Origin: JBHGBB01 sp041946755
GTDB lineage: Bacteria > UBP4 > UBA4092 > JAOAEQ01
Direction of reading: 5' to 3'
Assembly: GCA_041946755.1 (NCBI GenBank)
Contig: JBHGBB010000097.1
Location: forward strand, 1 to 13,890
DNA length: 13,890 nt
The stretch's first letter is position 1; the number at the start of each line of letters is the position of its first letter. The notes under the pieces are model-generated. The model made no database searches, was not told the origin of the DNA, and saw only the letters and a program-made list of their open reading frames with translations. The position numbers were made by a program, and so were the translations under genes. Positions 1-6,313 of the stretch are shown here, piece by piece.

Positions 1-515
1 TCGGCGGTGCGGTTTGTGGCAGCTGGTGGATCGGCACCCAGGATGAATATGGGATTCCGCATTCCATGATGGCTGACGGTGCACCGAACGGATATACGAT
101 TGTTACCTTCAAGGGAAACAAATATTCGTTCGAATATAAATCCGCCCGGAAACCGCTATCATTCCAGATGCAGGTTTATGCTCCGGATGAGATTACCTTA
201 GATGAAGTTACTTCGACAGTGGTACAAGCGAACATCTTCGCCGGATCGGAGAAATCGAAAGTCGAAATTAAGTTCGGTGAAACCGGACCTTGGATGCTGA
301 TGGAAAAAGCAGCGTTGCCAGACCAATTTTATGCGAAACAATATGAAATACCGGTTCAAAAACCCGGCTGGATTCCACGCGCTACCGATTGCCCGCATAT
401 GTGGAAAAAAGCTTTAACCGGTATCGCGAGAAAAGGAGCTTATCTTATTCAGGTTAAAGAGACCGATATGTTCGGTCAGACCCATACCGGGGCTCGCATA
501 ATCGTCATCAAGTAG
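1..515 (+). CDS. Calcineurin-like phosphoesterase, C-terminal part only (5' end outside window)
   Basis: Open reading frame entering from the left edge (first complete codon at 3) and ending at TAG 513-515; about 170 C-terminal residues are visible. It starts at GGAVCGSWW and continues through APNGY, KYSFEYKSARKP, MQVYAPDE and TDMFGQTHTG. The same landmarks, at the same spacing, occur in the next gene (GAVCGSWW, SPNGY, EYKGARKP, MHLYAPDE, TDMFGHTYTG), where they follow a complete metallophosphoesterase core. This is therefore the C-terminal domain (MetallophosC-like) of a paralogous enzyme whose catalytic part lies upstream of the window. The domain is probably a beta-sandwich partner of the hydrolase and likely extracytoplasmic, like its paralogue. 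The ATG at 65-68 is internal, not the start. The stretch between the DxY-type motif and TDMFG differs most from the paralogue, so the duplication is not recent. Confidence 0.88.
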   Translation, partial: GGAVCGSWWIGTQDEYGIPHSMMADGAPNGYTIVTFKGNKYSFEYKSARKPLSFQMQVYAPDEITLDEVTSTVVQANIFAGSEKSKVEIKFGETGPWMLMEKAALPDQFYAKQYEIPVQKPGWIPRATDCPHMWKKALTGIARKGAYLIQVKETDMFGQTHTGARIIVIK

Positions 516-525
516 CTCGAGGGAT

Positions 526-545
526 CGGGAAACCAGTCCTTCCCG
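526..545. terminator. Weak inverted repeat between the two phosphoesterase genes
   Basis: CGGGAA (526-531) and TTCCCG (540-545) form a 6-bp stem with an 8-nt loop just after the TAG at 513-515. No T-tract follows, so intrinsic termination is doubtful. It could be a processing or pausing hairpin within a two-gene transcript. Confidence 0.25.
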
Positions 546-617
546 GTAAGTTGGATACTAATTTACAGTAACCTCGTTTTCCTACCATATTATTTATTCA
601 ATTGAAAGGATAGAATA

Positions 618-2198
618 ATGAGATTTTGGCAATCAAACATAAATCGAATTCGATGTATTAGTATAAGTTTATTTCTTTTAGTTGCAGTGCAATTTGTATT
701 CGCTGCCGCAGAACCGCAATATGCCATTGGTATCGTATATAACGATATCAATAAAAACCAGCTATTTGACCCGGGAGAGAAAGGGATTCCGAATATCGCG
801 GTATCGAATGGTAGAGAAGTCGTTCAAACTGATCAACAAGGGAAATATCGGATTCCGATCGCAGAGAATATGATTCTCTTTGTAATCAAACCTACCGGAT
901 GGACGACCCCGTTTAATACCGAACATCGGCCGCAGTTCTACTTTATTTATAAACCCAATGGGTCGCCGCAACAGAAGTTTCCGGGGACTCCGCCTACCGG
1001 CCCGTTACCAAAATCGATTGATTTCCCATTGTATCCTCAGCAGGAACCGAATCGGTTTAAGGTATTGTTTTTTGCCGATACCCAGGTGCGGAATCAGCAG
1101 GAAATAAATTATATGGCCCATGATGTGATTGAAGAATTGATCGGTACCGATGCGGCTTTTGGCATAACGCTGGGAGATAATACCTATAACGATTTATCGA
1201 ATTATCCGAGTTTGAATCGAACGATAGCACTGATCGGAATCCCGTTCTATTTCGGGATTGGTAATCATGATTCGAATTTCGATGCCCTGGATGAAAAGTA
1301 TGCTAACGAAACATTCGTAAACACTTATGGTCCGGCATATTATTCATTCAACTATGGTCAGGTACATTTTATTCTATTAGATGATATTTATTGGCCATCT
1401 ACCCATAGTACCTATTATGGATATAACGCTGGGTTAAGTGAACATGAACTAACTTTTATCAAGAATGATTTAGCGGTAGTGCCCAAAGATTATGCGGTGG
1501 TATTATCCATGCATATCCCGATAGCCGAATTGCCGGAAAGAGCCGAGATATTCAAATTATTAGCCGACCATCCATATGGTTTCTCGATTGCCGGGCATGA
1601 GCATCGGTTATCCCATAAGTTTTTCGGGGCTGCTGATGGCTGGAATGGGAAAGCGCCCTATCATCTATTTATCAATGGTGCGGTTTGCGGCAGCTGGTGG
1701 AGCAGCCGGCCGGATGAATTGGGAATCCCGACCGCTATGGGCGGCGATGGCTCCCCGAACGGGTATGCGTTTGTAACCTTCACCGGGAACAAATATGAGA
1801 TTGAATACAAAGGAGCGCGGAAACCGGCGTCATATCAGATGCATCTCTATGCTCCGGATGAAATTATCTTGGGACAGGATACTGCAGTAAAAATTATAGC
1901 CAATATTTTTACCGGGTCTGAGAAATCAAATGTAGAATATAAACTTGGTGATAAAGGGGCATGGCTCCCCATGATTAAATCTGAAATAAAAGACCCTTAT
2001 TTCCTCCAACTTAAAAAGGATGAAGAAGATGCTTATCCGGCCACATGGAGGAAACTGGCGAATCCATATGATGTGAAACATTTATGGACTGCATTTATTC
2101 CAGCTTCAGTAGAAAAGGGCACGCAGTTGATTACGGTACGAACAACCGATATGTTTGGGCATACCTATACCGGGTACCGAGTGATTACGATAAAGTAA
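618..2198 (+). CDS. Exported calcineurin-like metallophosphoesterase with MetallophosN and MetallophosC-type domains
   Basis: A 526-residue secreted hydrolase, probably acting on a phosphoester outside the cytoplasmic membrane; the substrate cannot be read from the sequence. Residues 1-30 form a signal peptide (basic start, hydrophobic core SLFLLVAVQFVFAAA). Residues 36-95 are a small beta domain of MetallophosN/SdrD-B character (NDINKN, DPGEKGIPN, TDQQGKYR). The catalytic core runs from about 147 to 332 with the expected metal ligands in order: D154-x-Q156 (Gln where many relatives have His), GD187N, GNHD 215-218, H299 in MHIP, and GHEH 326-329. The C-terminal third matches the partial paralogue upstream. 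The start at 618 is fixed by AAAGGA (605-610), 7 nt before ATG, directly ahead of the signal peptide. The linker before the core is rich in Pro and Gly. Only 102 bp separate it from the upstream paralogue, so the two may be co-transcribed. Confidence 0.9.
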   Translation: MRFWQSNINRIRCISISLFLLVAVQFVFAAAEPQYAIGIVYNDINKNQLFDPGEKGIPNIAVSNGREVVQTDQQGKYRIPIAENMILFVIKPTGWTTPFNTEHRPQFYFIYKPNGSPQQKFPGTPPTGPLPKSIDFPLYPQQEPNRFKVLFFADTQVRNQQEINYMAHDVIEELIGTDAAFGITLGDNTYNDLSNYPSLNRTIALIGIPFYFGIGNHDSNFDALDEKYANETFVNTYGPAYYSFNYGQVHFILLDDIYWPSTHSTYYGYNAGLSEHELTFIKNDLAVVPKDYAVVLSMHIPIAELPERAEIFKLLADHPYGFSIAGHEHRLSHKFFGAADGWNGKAPYHLFINGAVCGSWWSSRPDELGIPTAMGGDGSPNGYAFVTFTGNKYEIEYKGARKPASYQMHLYAPDEIILGQDTAVKIIANIFTGSEKSNVEYKLGDKGAWLPMIKSEIKDPYFLQLKKDEEDAYPATWRKLANPYDVKHLWTAFIPASVEKGTQLITVRTTDMFGHTYTGYRVITIK

Positions 2199-2230
2199 GT
2201 TAAATAAGTTAAATAGGTTAAATGGTTAAA
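2197..2230. repeat. Short tandem repeat (TTAAAT-containing unit of about 9 nt)
   Basis: Immediately after the phosphoesterase stop codon the sequence reads as four degenerate copies of a unit like AAGTTAAAT / AAGTTAAAT / AGGTTAAAT / GGTTAAA. It belongs to the class of short tandem repeats seen at several other gene junctions in this window. No coding role is seen. Confidence 0.6.
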
Positions 2231-2309
2231 GAAGATAGGCTTGAACTTGGCATGACAGATGAGAGGGGACAGAATGGTTTCCTCTATTCTCAAATCTCTT
2301 ACTCTTAAC

Positions 2310-3899
2310 TTAGTTGTGATAGATGAGAACTAAAGGAACACGGTTCTTATAAGAAAAAGCCTTGATTGGAATAGCATGACGATAGAGGTTCCATTCCATC
2401 CCACCGAAGAATCCTTGCCGGCATAAGAGGATAAAATAGTCCGGTTGATCAGTCGAGAAACATTGGATATCTTTTCTTAAATATCCATGCTCCTGATACC
2501 ATTGCACCACTTCGTCGCTGAATGATAAGAACCTAACCTTCCCATTCTCGGGAACTGACTGGTTTAGGTATTGGAGCACATCCTGGTTCACTGCTTCACA
2601 CCAATAGGTCGATTCCATCCCTTTTTGATGCGCACCGTTAACCCCTTTTAGCAGCAGATTATAGTAACTAAGCTGGTATGGATGGGTATCAATCACATGA
2701 TATAACGGCGGAATGAAGAAAAGTATCGCCAGTAATATCTGCGGTAGAGGCGAATCGGCGAATCGCCCAGATATGCGGGTGAACCATCGGTTCGCCCCCA
2801 CCGAAACGATAATCCAATTAAATCCGATTCCCGCGAGGATTGCTAAATAGGGGAACGCTGGTAAGAATAACCTGATGCCATCATATTTCGGGCTGGCAGG
2901 CCCTGATTGCAGCAGTATCGGAAACAGCGCATTAAATAAGACCAACATCTGTACCCCGAATGTATTGGGTTCATTGGATATTGGAGTTTGAGTATTATTG
3001 GGGATTTGTTTTATAACGATGATGATTATGGCGACGGATATAAGGAAAAGTATGGTTATCGGAATGGTGGTTAAAGTATATACCAGTGGATATTTCCATG
3101 GTGCCGAGGTAAGCACATACATCTTCCCGAAATAATAAACGGTAGTGAATTTATGCTGGGCATAAAACAGAAGGTATTCCATAATTCGGGGTTTGGTTTG
3201 GAACCATAACCAAGGCCAGGATAAGAAGAAGATTATTGGAGAAAGAAACAGCATACTAAACGCATTATTCCCATACTTTTTGCGATGAAACAGTTGTGCC
3301 CAGAGAATCAGTGGGATCGGCAGAAATAGCAGATTGATTTTAGTTGCCAATCCTAATCCCCAGACGATACCGGTAGCGATACTCCATTTCCAATTATCCA
3401 GCCCTTTATAGAAACAGAAGACGGTTAAGACCCACATCAAGACTAACGGGATATCGGTAGTCGCGAAATGCGCCTGCCCGAAGATTCGCGGCATCAATAG
3501 AAACGCTACTGCTGAGAATAACGCTGTCGTCCGGTTAAATAATTGGAGAGTAAACAGATATATCATCGCTATCAGGAGACTGAACAAGATAAATTCACCG
3601 AGCCGGAATGCTAGTAAATCACCGAATGTCCCTGAAAACCAGTTATAGGTTATCCCGGCAATAATCTTAGAAATAGAAGGATGTTCATGGACTTTCGACC
3701 AATATTGATTGATAGCGGTATCGGAAATTGCCTGGCCTGGATGCGAAACTAATAATTGCAGCCATTGATAAGCATCGACTGCTGGATAATAATTATACGG
3801 TTCATCCCAGGCAAGACCATATTGGCTGCTGGTAGCGCATAGAATAATAATCGTTGCGAGAAATAATATGAGGGCAATAATCCAATCCGATTTATGCAT
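2310..3899 (-). CDS. Polytopic membrane glycosyltransferase, GT39/ArnT (PMT_2)-like
   Basis: About 529 residues from the preferred start. Enzymes of this family move a sugar from a polyprenyl-phosphate donor to a lipid or protein on the outer face of the cytoplasmic membrane. The N-terminal helix (WIIALILFLATIIIL) is followed by GLAWDEP at about 28-34, the family's acidic catalytic motif in the first extracytoplasmic loop. About ten further hydrophobic helices follow, including one containing LLMPRIFGQAHFATTDIPLVL, a typical PMT_2 region (shown here as its own 21-residue segment minus flanks: key residues are R, H, D and P). The last 110 residues are soluble. A start 63 nt upstream uses TTG (3960-3962) and would place 21 odd aromatic residues and a hairpin inside the gene, so the ATG at 3897-3899 is preferred. 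No clear ribosome binding site is seen. The acceptor is unknown and the neighbours do not indicate a pathway. Confidence 0.8.
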   Translation of the reverse strand: MHKSDWIIALILFLATIIILCATSSQYGLAWDEPYNYYPAVDAYQWLQLLVSHPGQAISDTAINQYWSKVHEHPSISKIIAGITYNWFSGTFGDLLAFRLGEFILFSLLIAMIYLFTLQLFNRTTALFSAVAFLLMPRIFGQAHFATTDIPLVLMWVLTVFCFYKGLDNWKWSIATGIVWGLGLATKINLLFLPIPLILWAQLFHRKKYGNNAFSMLFLSPIIFFLSWPWLWFQTKPRIMEYLLFYAQHKFTTVYYFGKMYVLTSAPWKYPLVYTLTTIPITILFLISVAIIIIVIKQIPNNTQTPISNEPNTFGVQMLVLFNALFPILLQSGPASPKYDGIRLFLPAFPYLAILAGIGFNWIIVSVGANRWFTRISGRFADSPLPQILLAILFFIPPLYHVIDTHPYQLSYYNLLLKGVNGAHQKGMESTYWCEAVNQDVLQYLNQSVPENGKVRFLSFSDEVVQWYQEHGYLRKDIQCFSTDQPDYFILLCRQGFFGGMEWNLYRHAIPIKAFSYKNRVPLVLIYHN

Positions 3900-3908
3900 A
3901 ACGCTTTT

Positions 3909-3935
3909 TATTCTACCGTATTTCACGGTAGAATA
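3909..3935. repeat. Strong hairpin upstream of the glycosyltransferase
   Basis: Perfect 11-bp inverted repeat: TATTCTACCGT (3909-3919), loop ATTTC, ACGGTAGAATA (3925-3935). It lies between divergent genes, 10 nt before the preferred glycosyltransferase ATG. No T-tract follows on either strand, so it is not a typical terminator. It could be a leader structure or a protein-binding palindrome. Confidence 0.6.
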
Positions 3936-3955
3936 GAAATAGAAAAACCAAGCTA

Positions 3956-3996
3956 ACCGCAAAGGACGCGAAGTAGGCGCTAAGACCGCAAAGATA
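3956..3996. repeat. Degenerate CGCAAAG-type tandem repeat
   Basis: Four imperfect units of about 9-11 nt (CGCAAAGGA, CGCGAAGTAGG, CGCTAAGAC, CGCAAAGAT) sit between the divergent glycosyltransferase and phosphatase genes and end only a few bases before the phosphatase ATG. Repeats of this style are common intergenic elements in many uncultured bacterial genomes (general knowledge). A function is not evident. Confidence 0.6.
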
Positions 3997-4000
3997 AAAT

Positions 4001-4651
4001 ATGGCTATTAAACTGATTTTAGTTCGACATGGTGAAACCGATTGGAATATTCAGCAGCGGTATCAGGGGCATACGGATATTAATCTCAATGAGACTGGAA
4101 TAAATCAAGCGAAGAGACTGGCGCGAGAGTTGAAATCCGAGAAGATTGATGCAATATACTCCAGCGATTTAACGAGAGCGGTTCAAACCGCAGCGATTAT
4201 TAATGATGGTAGGAATTTGCCAATTCATCAACTCTGGGAATTGCGGGAATGCAGTTTCGGTATCTGGGAAGGGAAAACCTTCAAAGAGATGGAACAGCAT
4301 TTCCCGGAAGAGGTGGCGAGGATTAAAGGCGATCCGGTGAAACAGATTCGAACCGGAGGTGAGAGTCGGGACCAGTTATCTACCCGAATAGGACAGGCGA
4401 TACAGCAGATTATCGATACCCATCAGAATCAATCGGTATTAATAGTCGCGCATGGCGGGGCGTTAGCCGTGGCGATGGAATATATTACCGGAGAAGGGCT
4501 GATCGCCCGGTCGAAATATTGGTTAGAGAATGCCGGTTATCATATTCTTGAATGCAATAATAGGAATTGCAACATTATCCATTGCGGAACGCCGGTTGAA
4601 AAAAAGAAGCCAGAGGTCAGAGGTCAGAAGTCAGAAAAAAATCGTAGGTAG
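4001..4651 (+). CDS. Histidine phosphatase superfamily protein (phosphoglycerate mutase-like, CobC/GpmB type)
   Basis: Cytoplasmic phosphohydrolase working through a phosphohistidine intermediate. The N-terminus carries the hallmark LVRHGETDWN with R9, H10 and G11 (H10 is the nucleophile). R59 in SSDLTRAVQT, E83 in ELRECSFGIWEG (general acid) and H151 in VAHGGAL complete the active site. The size of the core (about 200 residues) fits small phosphatases such as alpha-ribazole phosphatase or GpmB-like enzymes; no cobalamin genes are nearby, so the substrate remains open. The gene starts at ATG 4001 right after a tandem repeat, without a convincing Shine-Dalgarno sequence. Residues 201-216 (KKKPEVRGQKSEKNRR) are encoded by a GTCAGA-type tandem repeat. 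They look like a tail gained when the repeat replaced or read through the original stop. Confidence 0.9.
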   Translation: MAIKLILVRHGETDWNIQQRYQGHTDINLNETGINQAKRLARELKSEKIDAIYSSDLTRAVQTAAIINDGRNLPIHQLWELRECSFGIWEGKTFKEMEQHFPEEVARIKGDPVKQIRTGGESRDQLSTRIGQAIQQIIDTHQNQSVLIVAHGGALAVAMEYITGEGLIARSKYWLENAGYHILECNNRNCNIIHCGTPVEKKKPEVRGQKSEKNRR

Positions 4652-4673
4652 TAGACAGTAAGCAGTAGGCAGG
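4611..4673. repeat. Composite tandem repeat (GTCAGAGG units, A-run, GTAGACAG units), copy 1
   Basis: CAGAG-GTCAGAG-GTCAGAA-GTCAG units (4611-4634) are followed by a run of A and then GTAGGTAGTAGACAGTAAGC-like units to 4673. The first half encodes the tail of the histidine phosphatase. An inverted copy with the same order of parts lies at 5398-5456. Confidence 0.7.
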
Positions 4674-4707
4674 ACTATAATATCATCGTAATCAATTAAC
4701 CAATCTT

Positions 4708-4768
4708 AAGTCCGTAGTCTTTAGTCCGAAGTCTTAGGACTTAAGACTCAATCCGCCTTAGGCGGATT
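4708..4768. repeat. AGTC-rich repeats plus two short palindromes upstream of the zinc-ribbon gene
   Basis: Degenerate units such as AGTCCGTAGTCTTTAGTCCGA lead into a hairpin AGTCTTA (4730-4736) / TAAGACT (4742-4748), then a near-perfect palindrome AATCCGCC (4750-4757), TTA, GGCGGATT (4761-4768). The second palindrome recurs with 17 of 19 bases identical inside the rsgA gene at 13106-13124. It ends 13 nt before the zinc-ribbon ATG. Confidence 0.65.
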
Positions 4769-4781
4769 AGGACTGCCTTTT

Positions 4782-5063
4782 ATGAAAAAATGCTATAAAT
4801 GCGGGGAACCGTATACCGAATTAAATCCGTTTTCTTTCCAAACGATCTGCGGTAAATGCCATGCATATCTGCATTGCTGTTATAATTGCCGGTTATATGA
4901 CCCCTATGCTTCTAATAAATGTAAAAGTTCTACCACCGAATGGGTTACCGACCGAGAGAAATATAACTATTGCGATGAGTTCGAGTTCACTGAAGCTAAA
5001 CCAGAAACCAAAGCTACTAAAGAAGACGCCAAAAGCAAATTTAATAACCTCTTCAAGAAATAA
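4782..5063 (+). CDS. Small cysteine-rich zinc-ribbon protein of unknown function
   Basis: 93 residues. The first 70 hold ten possible metal ligands: C4-x2-C7, C23-x2-C26, H31-C32-C33-x2-C36, C47 and C64. Between them are the phrases CHAYLHCCYNCRLYDP and EWVTDREKYNYCDEFE. I recognise this spacing (paired CxxC, then YLHxCxNCxxYDP, then NxCxxF) as a recurrent uncharacterised bacterial family, but it has no established function. The likely fold is a pair of zinc ribbons. The tail (residues 70-93) is Lys/Ala/Glu-rich and probably disordered. The ATG at 4782 directly precedes the conserved MKKCYKCG start; no good ribosome binding site is visible. It converges with the DUF2997-like gene across a palindrome at 5127-5144. 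Confidence 0.8.
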   Translation: MKKCYKCGEPYTELNPFSFQTICGKCHAYLHCCYNCRLYDPYASNKCKSSTTEWVTDREKYNYCDEFEFTEAKPETKATKEDAKSKFNNLFKK

Positions 5064-5126
5064 ATTAACCACTTAAGGCTCTGAATTCACTGAATCCAGA
5101 TTACCTTTCAATTTCATGACCACTGA

Positions 5127-5144
5127 GGCGATGCATGCATCGCC
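5127..5144. repeat. REP-like 18-bp perfect palindrome between convergent genes
   Basis: GGCGATGCA (5127-5135) meets its exact reverse complement TGCATCGCC (5136-5144) between the convergent zinc-ribbon and DUF2997-like genes. It resembles the GGCGAT...ATCGCC palindromes dispersed in many bacterial genomes. It may act as a bidirectional 3'-end hairpin; there is no long T-tract. Confidence 0.65.
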
Positions 5145-5160
5145 CTTATAGGAAGATGGA

Positions 5161-5385
5161 TTAAGTATGGTTATCGTCTACTTCGGTTTGGACGGAGATG
5201 CCGACTTTATCATCCGGGGGTTCGTAGTATTCGGAAGTAAAATTCTGCTGTTTAATCTCACCGACGATATTCTTAAATAACTCTGCATACTGCATACATC
5301 CTTTTCCTTTGATGCCTTTCATATGCACCTTTACTTCACCGGTCGGATTGATTTCAATTTCAAATTGTAGTTTTTTATTCGCCAT
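5161..5385 (-). CDS. DUF2997-like small protein
   Basis: 74 residues from the ATG at 5383-5385. The core FEIEINPTGEVKVHMKG followed by IKGKGC and MQYAELFKNIVGE matches the pattern I know for DUF2997: IxPxGxVxVxxxGxKGxxC, then a helix. That family is usually found beside DUF1257 (Ycf35-like) proteins, as here. The function is unknown; a role with redox or metal cofactors has been suspected from gene neighbourhoods. The same frame stays open up to a GTG at 5461-5463 that overlaps the TGA of the DUF1257-like gene (GTGA). That start would suggest translational coupling but adds 26 Lys/Glu/Ser-rich residues encoded by a GTCAGAAG tandem repeat. The conserved domain begins right after the ATG, so I prefer the short form. 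The acidic tail after residue 50 is not conserved-looking. Confidence 0.68.
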   Translation of the reverse strand: MANKKLQFEIEINPTGEVKVHMKGIKGKGCMQYAELFKNIVGEIKQQNFTSEYYEPPDDKVGISVQTEVDDNHT

Positions 5386-5397
5386 AGAATATACTAT

Positions 5398-5456
5398 TTT
5401 CTGTCTACTGTCAATTTTTTCTAACTTCTGACTTCTGACCTCTGACTTCTTCTTTT
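5398..5456. repeat. Composite tandem repeat, copy 2 (inverted relative to copy 1)
   Basis: Read on the minus strand it gives GAAGTCAGAG-GTCAGAA-GTCAGAA-GTTAGA, a run of A, then GACAGTAGACAG. This is the same order of parts as copy 1 at 4611-4673 but in opposite orientation. It fills the gap between the DUF1257-like stop and the DUF2997-like ATG and is open in the reading frame of the latter. Confidence 0.7.
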
Positions 5457-5459
5457 CTC

Positions 5460-5921
5460 TCACCAGTGGCGAACGGTCAATCGGATAACATTTTCCGGAG
5501 TGGTTTCTTCCTGGGCAACCGTAAATTTCCTTCGCTGCAGTTCCCGTTTAAGTTTCTGATATACAAACTGCTGGACCAGGCTTTGAGCAAACTGGTTCCC
5601 CAATTGCCTTAATTCTTCTTCGGTTTTGGTGATTCCAGAAACGCATATCGATAACCGTCTTCGTTCATCTTTCCGGAAGGTTATGGTAACATTTCCTTTC
5701 GTAAACTGGAGTTCCTCTTCATCCCCGATACTTTCAGCCACTACCTCACTATTATTTATTTCTAATTCCAGATTCCGCAACCGCGGTTCCATCGGTCTGA
5801 CCGATAGCGGGGTGATCTTTTCCATCCGATACCCCAATAGCGTACCGGTGACTGTAGCAGCACCATATACTTCTCTCATACTGGCTTCTAATAGTGGTAA
5901 TAAAATAAGCTCTGCGCTCAT
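5460..5921 (-). CDS. DUF1257 (Ycf35-like) family protein, divergent N-terminus
   Basis: 153 residues, predicted soluble. The C-terminal 45 residues fit the DUF1257/Ycf35 signature well: a run of the type FxxxLxQxFVYxKLKxEL, then RRKFTVAQEE, then a beta strand VIRLTVRHW at the very C-terminus. The N-terminal 100 residues are less familiar; they contain strand-like segments (VTITFRKDERRRLSICVSG) but lack the usual MSHF-type start, so this is a distant member. Ycf35 is known from algal plastids and cyanobacteria and has bacterial homologues near DUF2997 and sometimes AAA+ ATPases; its biochemical role is not established. It is followed by a DUF2997-like gene, which supports the assignment. The ATG at 5919-5921 has no Shine-Dalgarno sequence but has a TATAAT-like hexamer 12 nt upstream. 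Confidence 0.62.
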   Translation of the reverse strand: MSAELILLPLLEASMREVYGAATVTGTLLGYRMEKITPLSVRPMEPRLRNLELEINNSEVVAESIGDEEELQFTKGNVTITFRKDERRRLSICVSGITKTEEELRQLGNQFAQSLVQQFVYQKLKRELQRRKFTVAQEETTPENVIRLTVRHW

Positions 5922-5928
5922 AAATTAA

Positions 5929-5970
5929 GATAGATTATAGCGATTGAGAAACCCGATTCCGGCGACACCA
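5929..5970 (-). promoter_or_regulatory. GATTAC-family repeat with -10-like box upstream of the DUF1257-like gene
   Basis: On the minus strand the sequence TCGCCGGAATCGG, then TTTCTCAATCGC, then TATAAT (5934-5939) precedes the ATG by 12 nt. A clearly related sequence precedes the 58-residue gene at 6224. The hexamer is a perfect -10 match, but no -35 box is seen at the right distance. Transcription from here would give an almost leaderless mRNA. It may instead be only a repeat copy. Confidence 0.35.
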
Positions 5971-6047
5971 AATCTCTAGGTATAATGATTAAAAAGATGG
6001 TTTATCTATTTCTAAGACGACTGCGACACCGAAAAGGTTTATTACGA
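5971..6047. other. Gene-free stretch of about 75 nt with a third degenerate GATTAC-like segment
   Basis: Between the 58-residue gene and the repeat upstream of the DUF1257-like gene. It contains CTAGGTATAAT on the plus strand (5977-5986), which recurs at 9624-9633 upstream of the permease, and a segment (GACTGCGACACC ... ATTACGATTATT) resembling the GATTAC family. No plus-strand gene follows the TATAAT, so a promoter here would transcribe antisense to the 58-residue gene. Confidence 0.35.
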
Positions 6048-6224
6048 TTATTTGATTTTCTTCTTTTTAATCGGTTTAAATTCTATTATACCCCTCTTCA
6101 CTTTCGGGTTCAACGCCTGCACCAATTCAACCATTTCTTGCGGGCAGTTGATAATATTCACCCTGCCATCGGGTTCAATATATATGGTTGATTCGATAGG
6201 AATAATTCGTTTCCGTTTAGGCAT
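6048..6224 (-). CDS. Small 58-residue basic protein, possibly a divergent DUF2997-like relative
   Basis: An uninterrupted reading frame of 58 codons from ATG 6222-6224 to TAA 6048-6050. The product starts MPKRKRIIP, then STIYIEPDGRVNIINCP, then EMVELVQALNPKVK, and ends in a Lys-rich tail. It is very basic at both ends with one Cys (position 27). The order IxIxPxGxVxI, then Cys, then an amphipathic helix parallels the DUF2997-like protein two genes downstream, so it may be a remote relative; this is inference only. It lies between the anti-sigma and DUF1257-like genes on the same strand, fills an otherwise empty 390-bp gap, and uses the same synonymous codon style (GAA, ATT, CCG, CGG) as its neighbours. 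No Shine-Dalgarno sequence is visible. A TGTAAT box lies 8 nt upstream. Confidence 0.6.
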   Translation of the reverse strand: MPKRKRIIPIESTIYIEPDGRVNIINCPQEMVELVQALNPKVKRGIIEFKPIKKKKIK

Positions 6225-6227
6225 AGA

Positions 6228-6285
6228 AAAAGATTACAGCGATTTAAAAGACTCGATTACGACGATATTAAATATCGTTGTAACC
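6228..6285. repeat. GATTAC-family tandem repeat with internal palindrome
   Basis: On the plus strand two units of about 22 nt, GATTACAGCGATTTAAAAG... and GATTACGACGATATTAAATA..., follow each other. The second half is an extended palindrome, TTACGACGATATT (6257-6269) against AATATCGTTGTAA (6271-6283), with one G-T pair. It separates the anti-sigma gene from the 58-residue gene. A related copy lies at 5929-5970. Confidence 0.6.
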
Positions 6286-6313
6286 GGATATTTCTATCAC
6301 CGTAACCAACGTT

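Noticed and set aside
3960..3962. TTG start giving a 550-residue glycosyltransferase
   Set aside because: It would add 21 residues ahead of the first membrane helix, encoded by a perfect hairpin and an AT-rich leader.
5386..5414. TTGACA with TATTCT at 17 nt as a promoter for the DUF2997-like gene
   Set aside because: The -10 box would touch the ATG, so transcription would start inside the gene, and the TTGACA is part of the GTAGACAG-type repeat.
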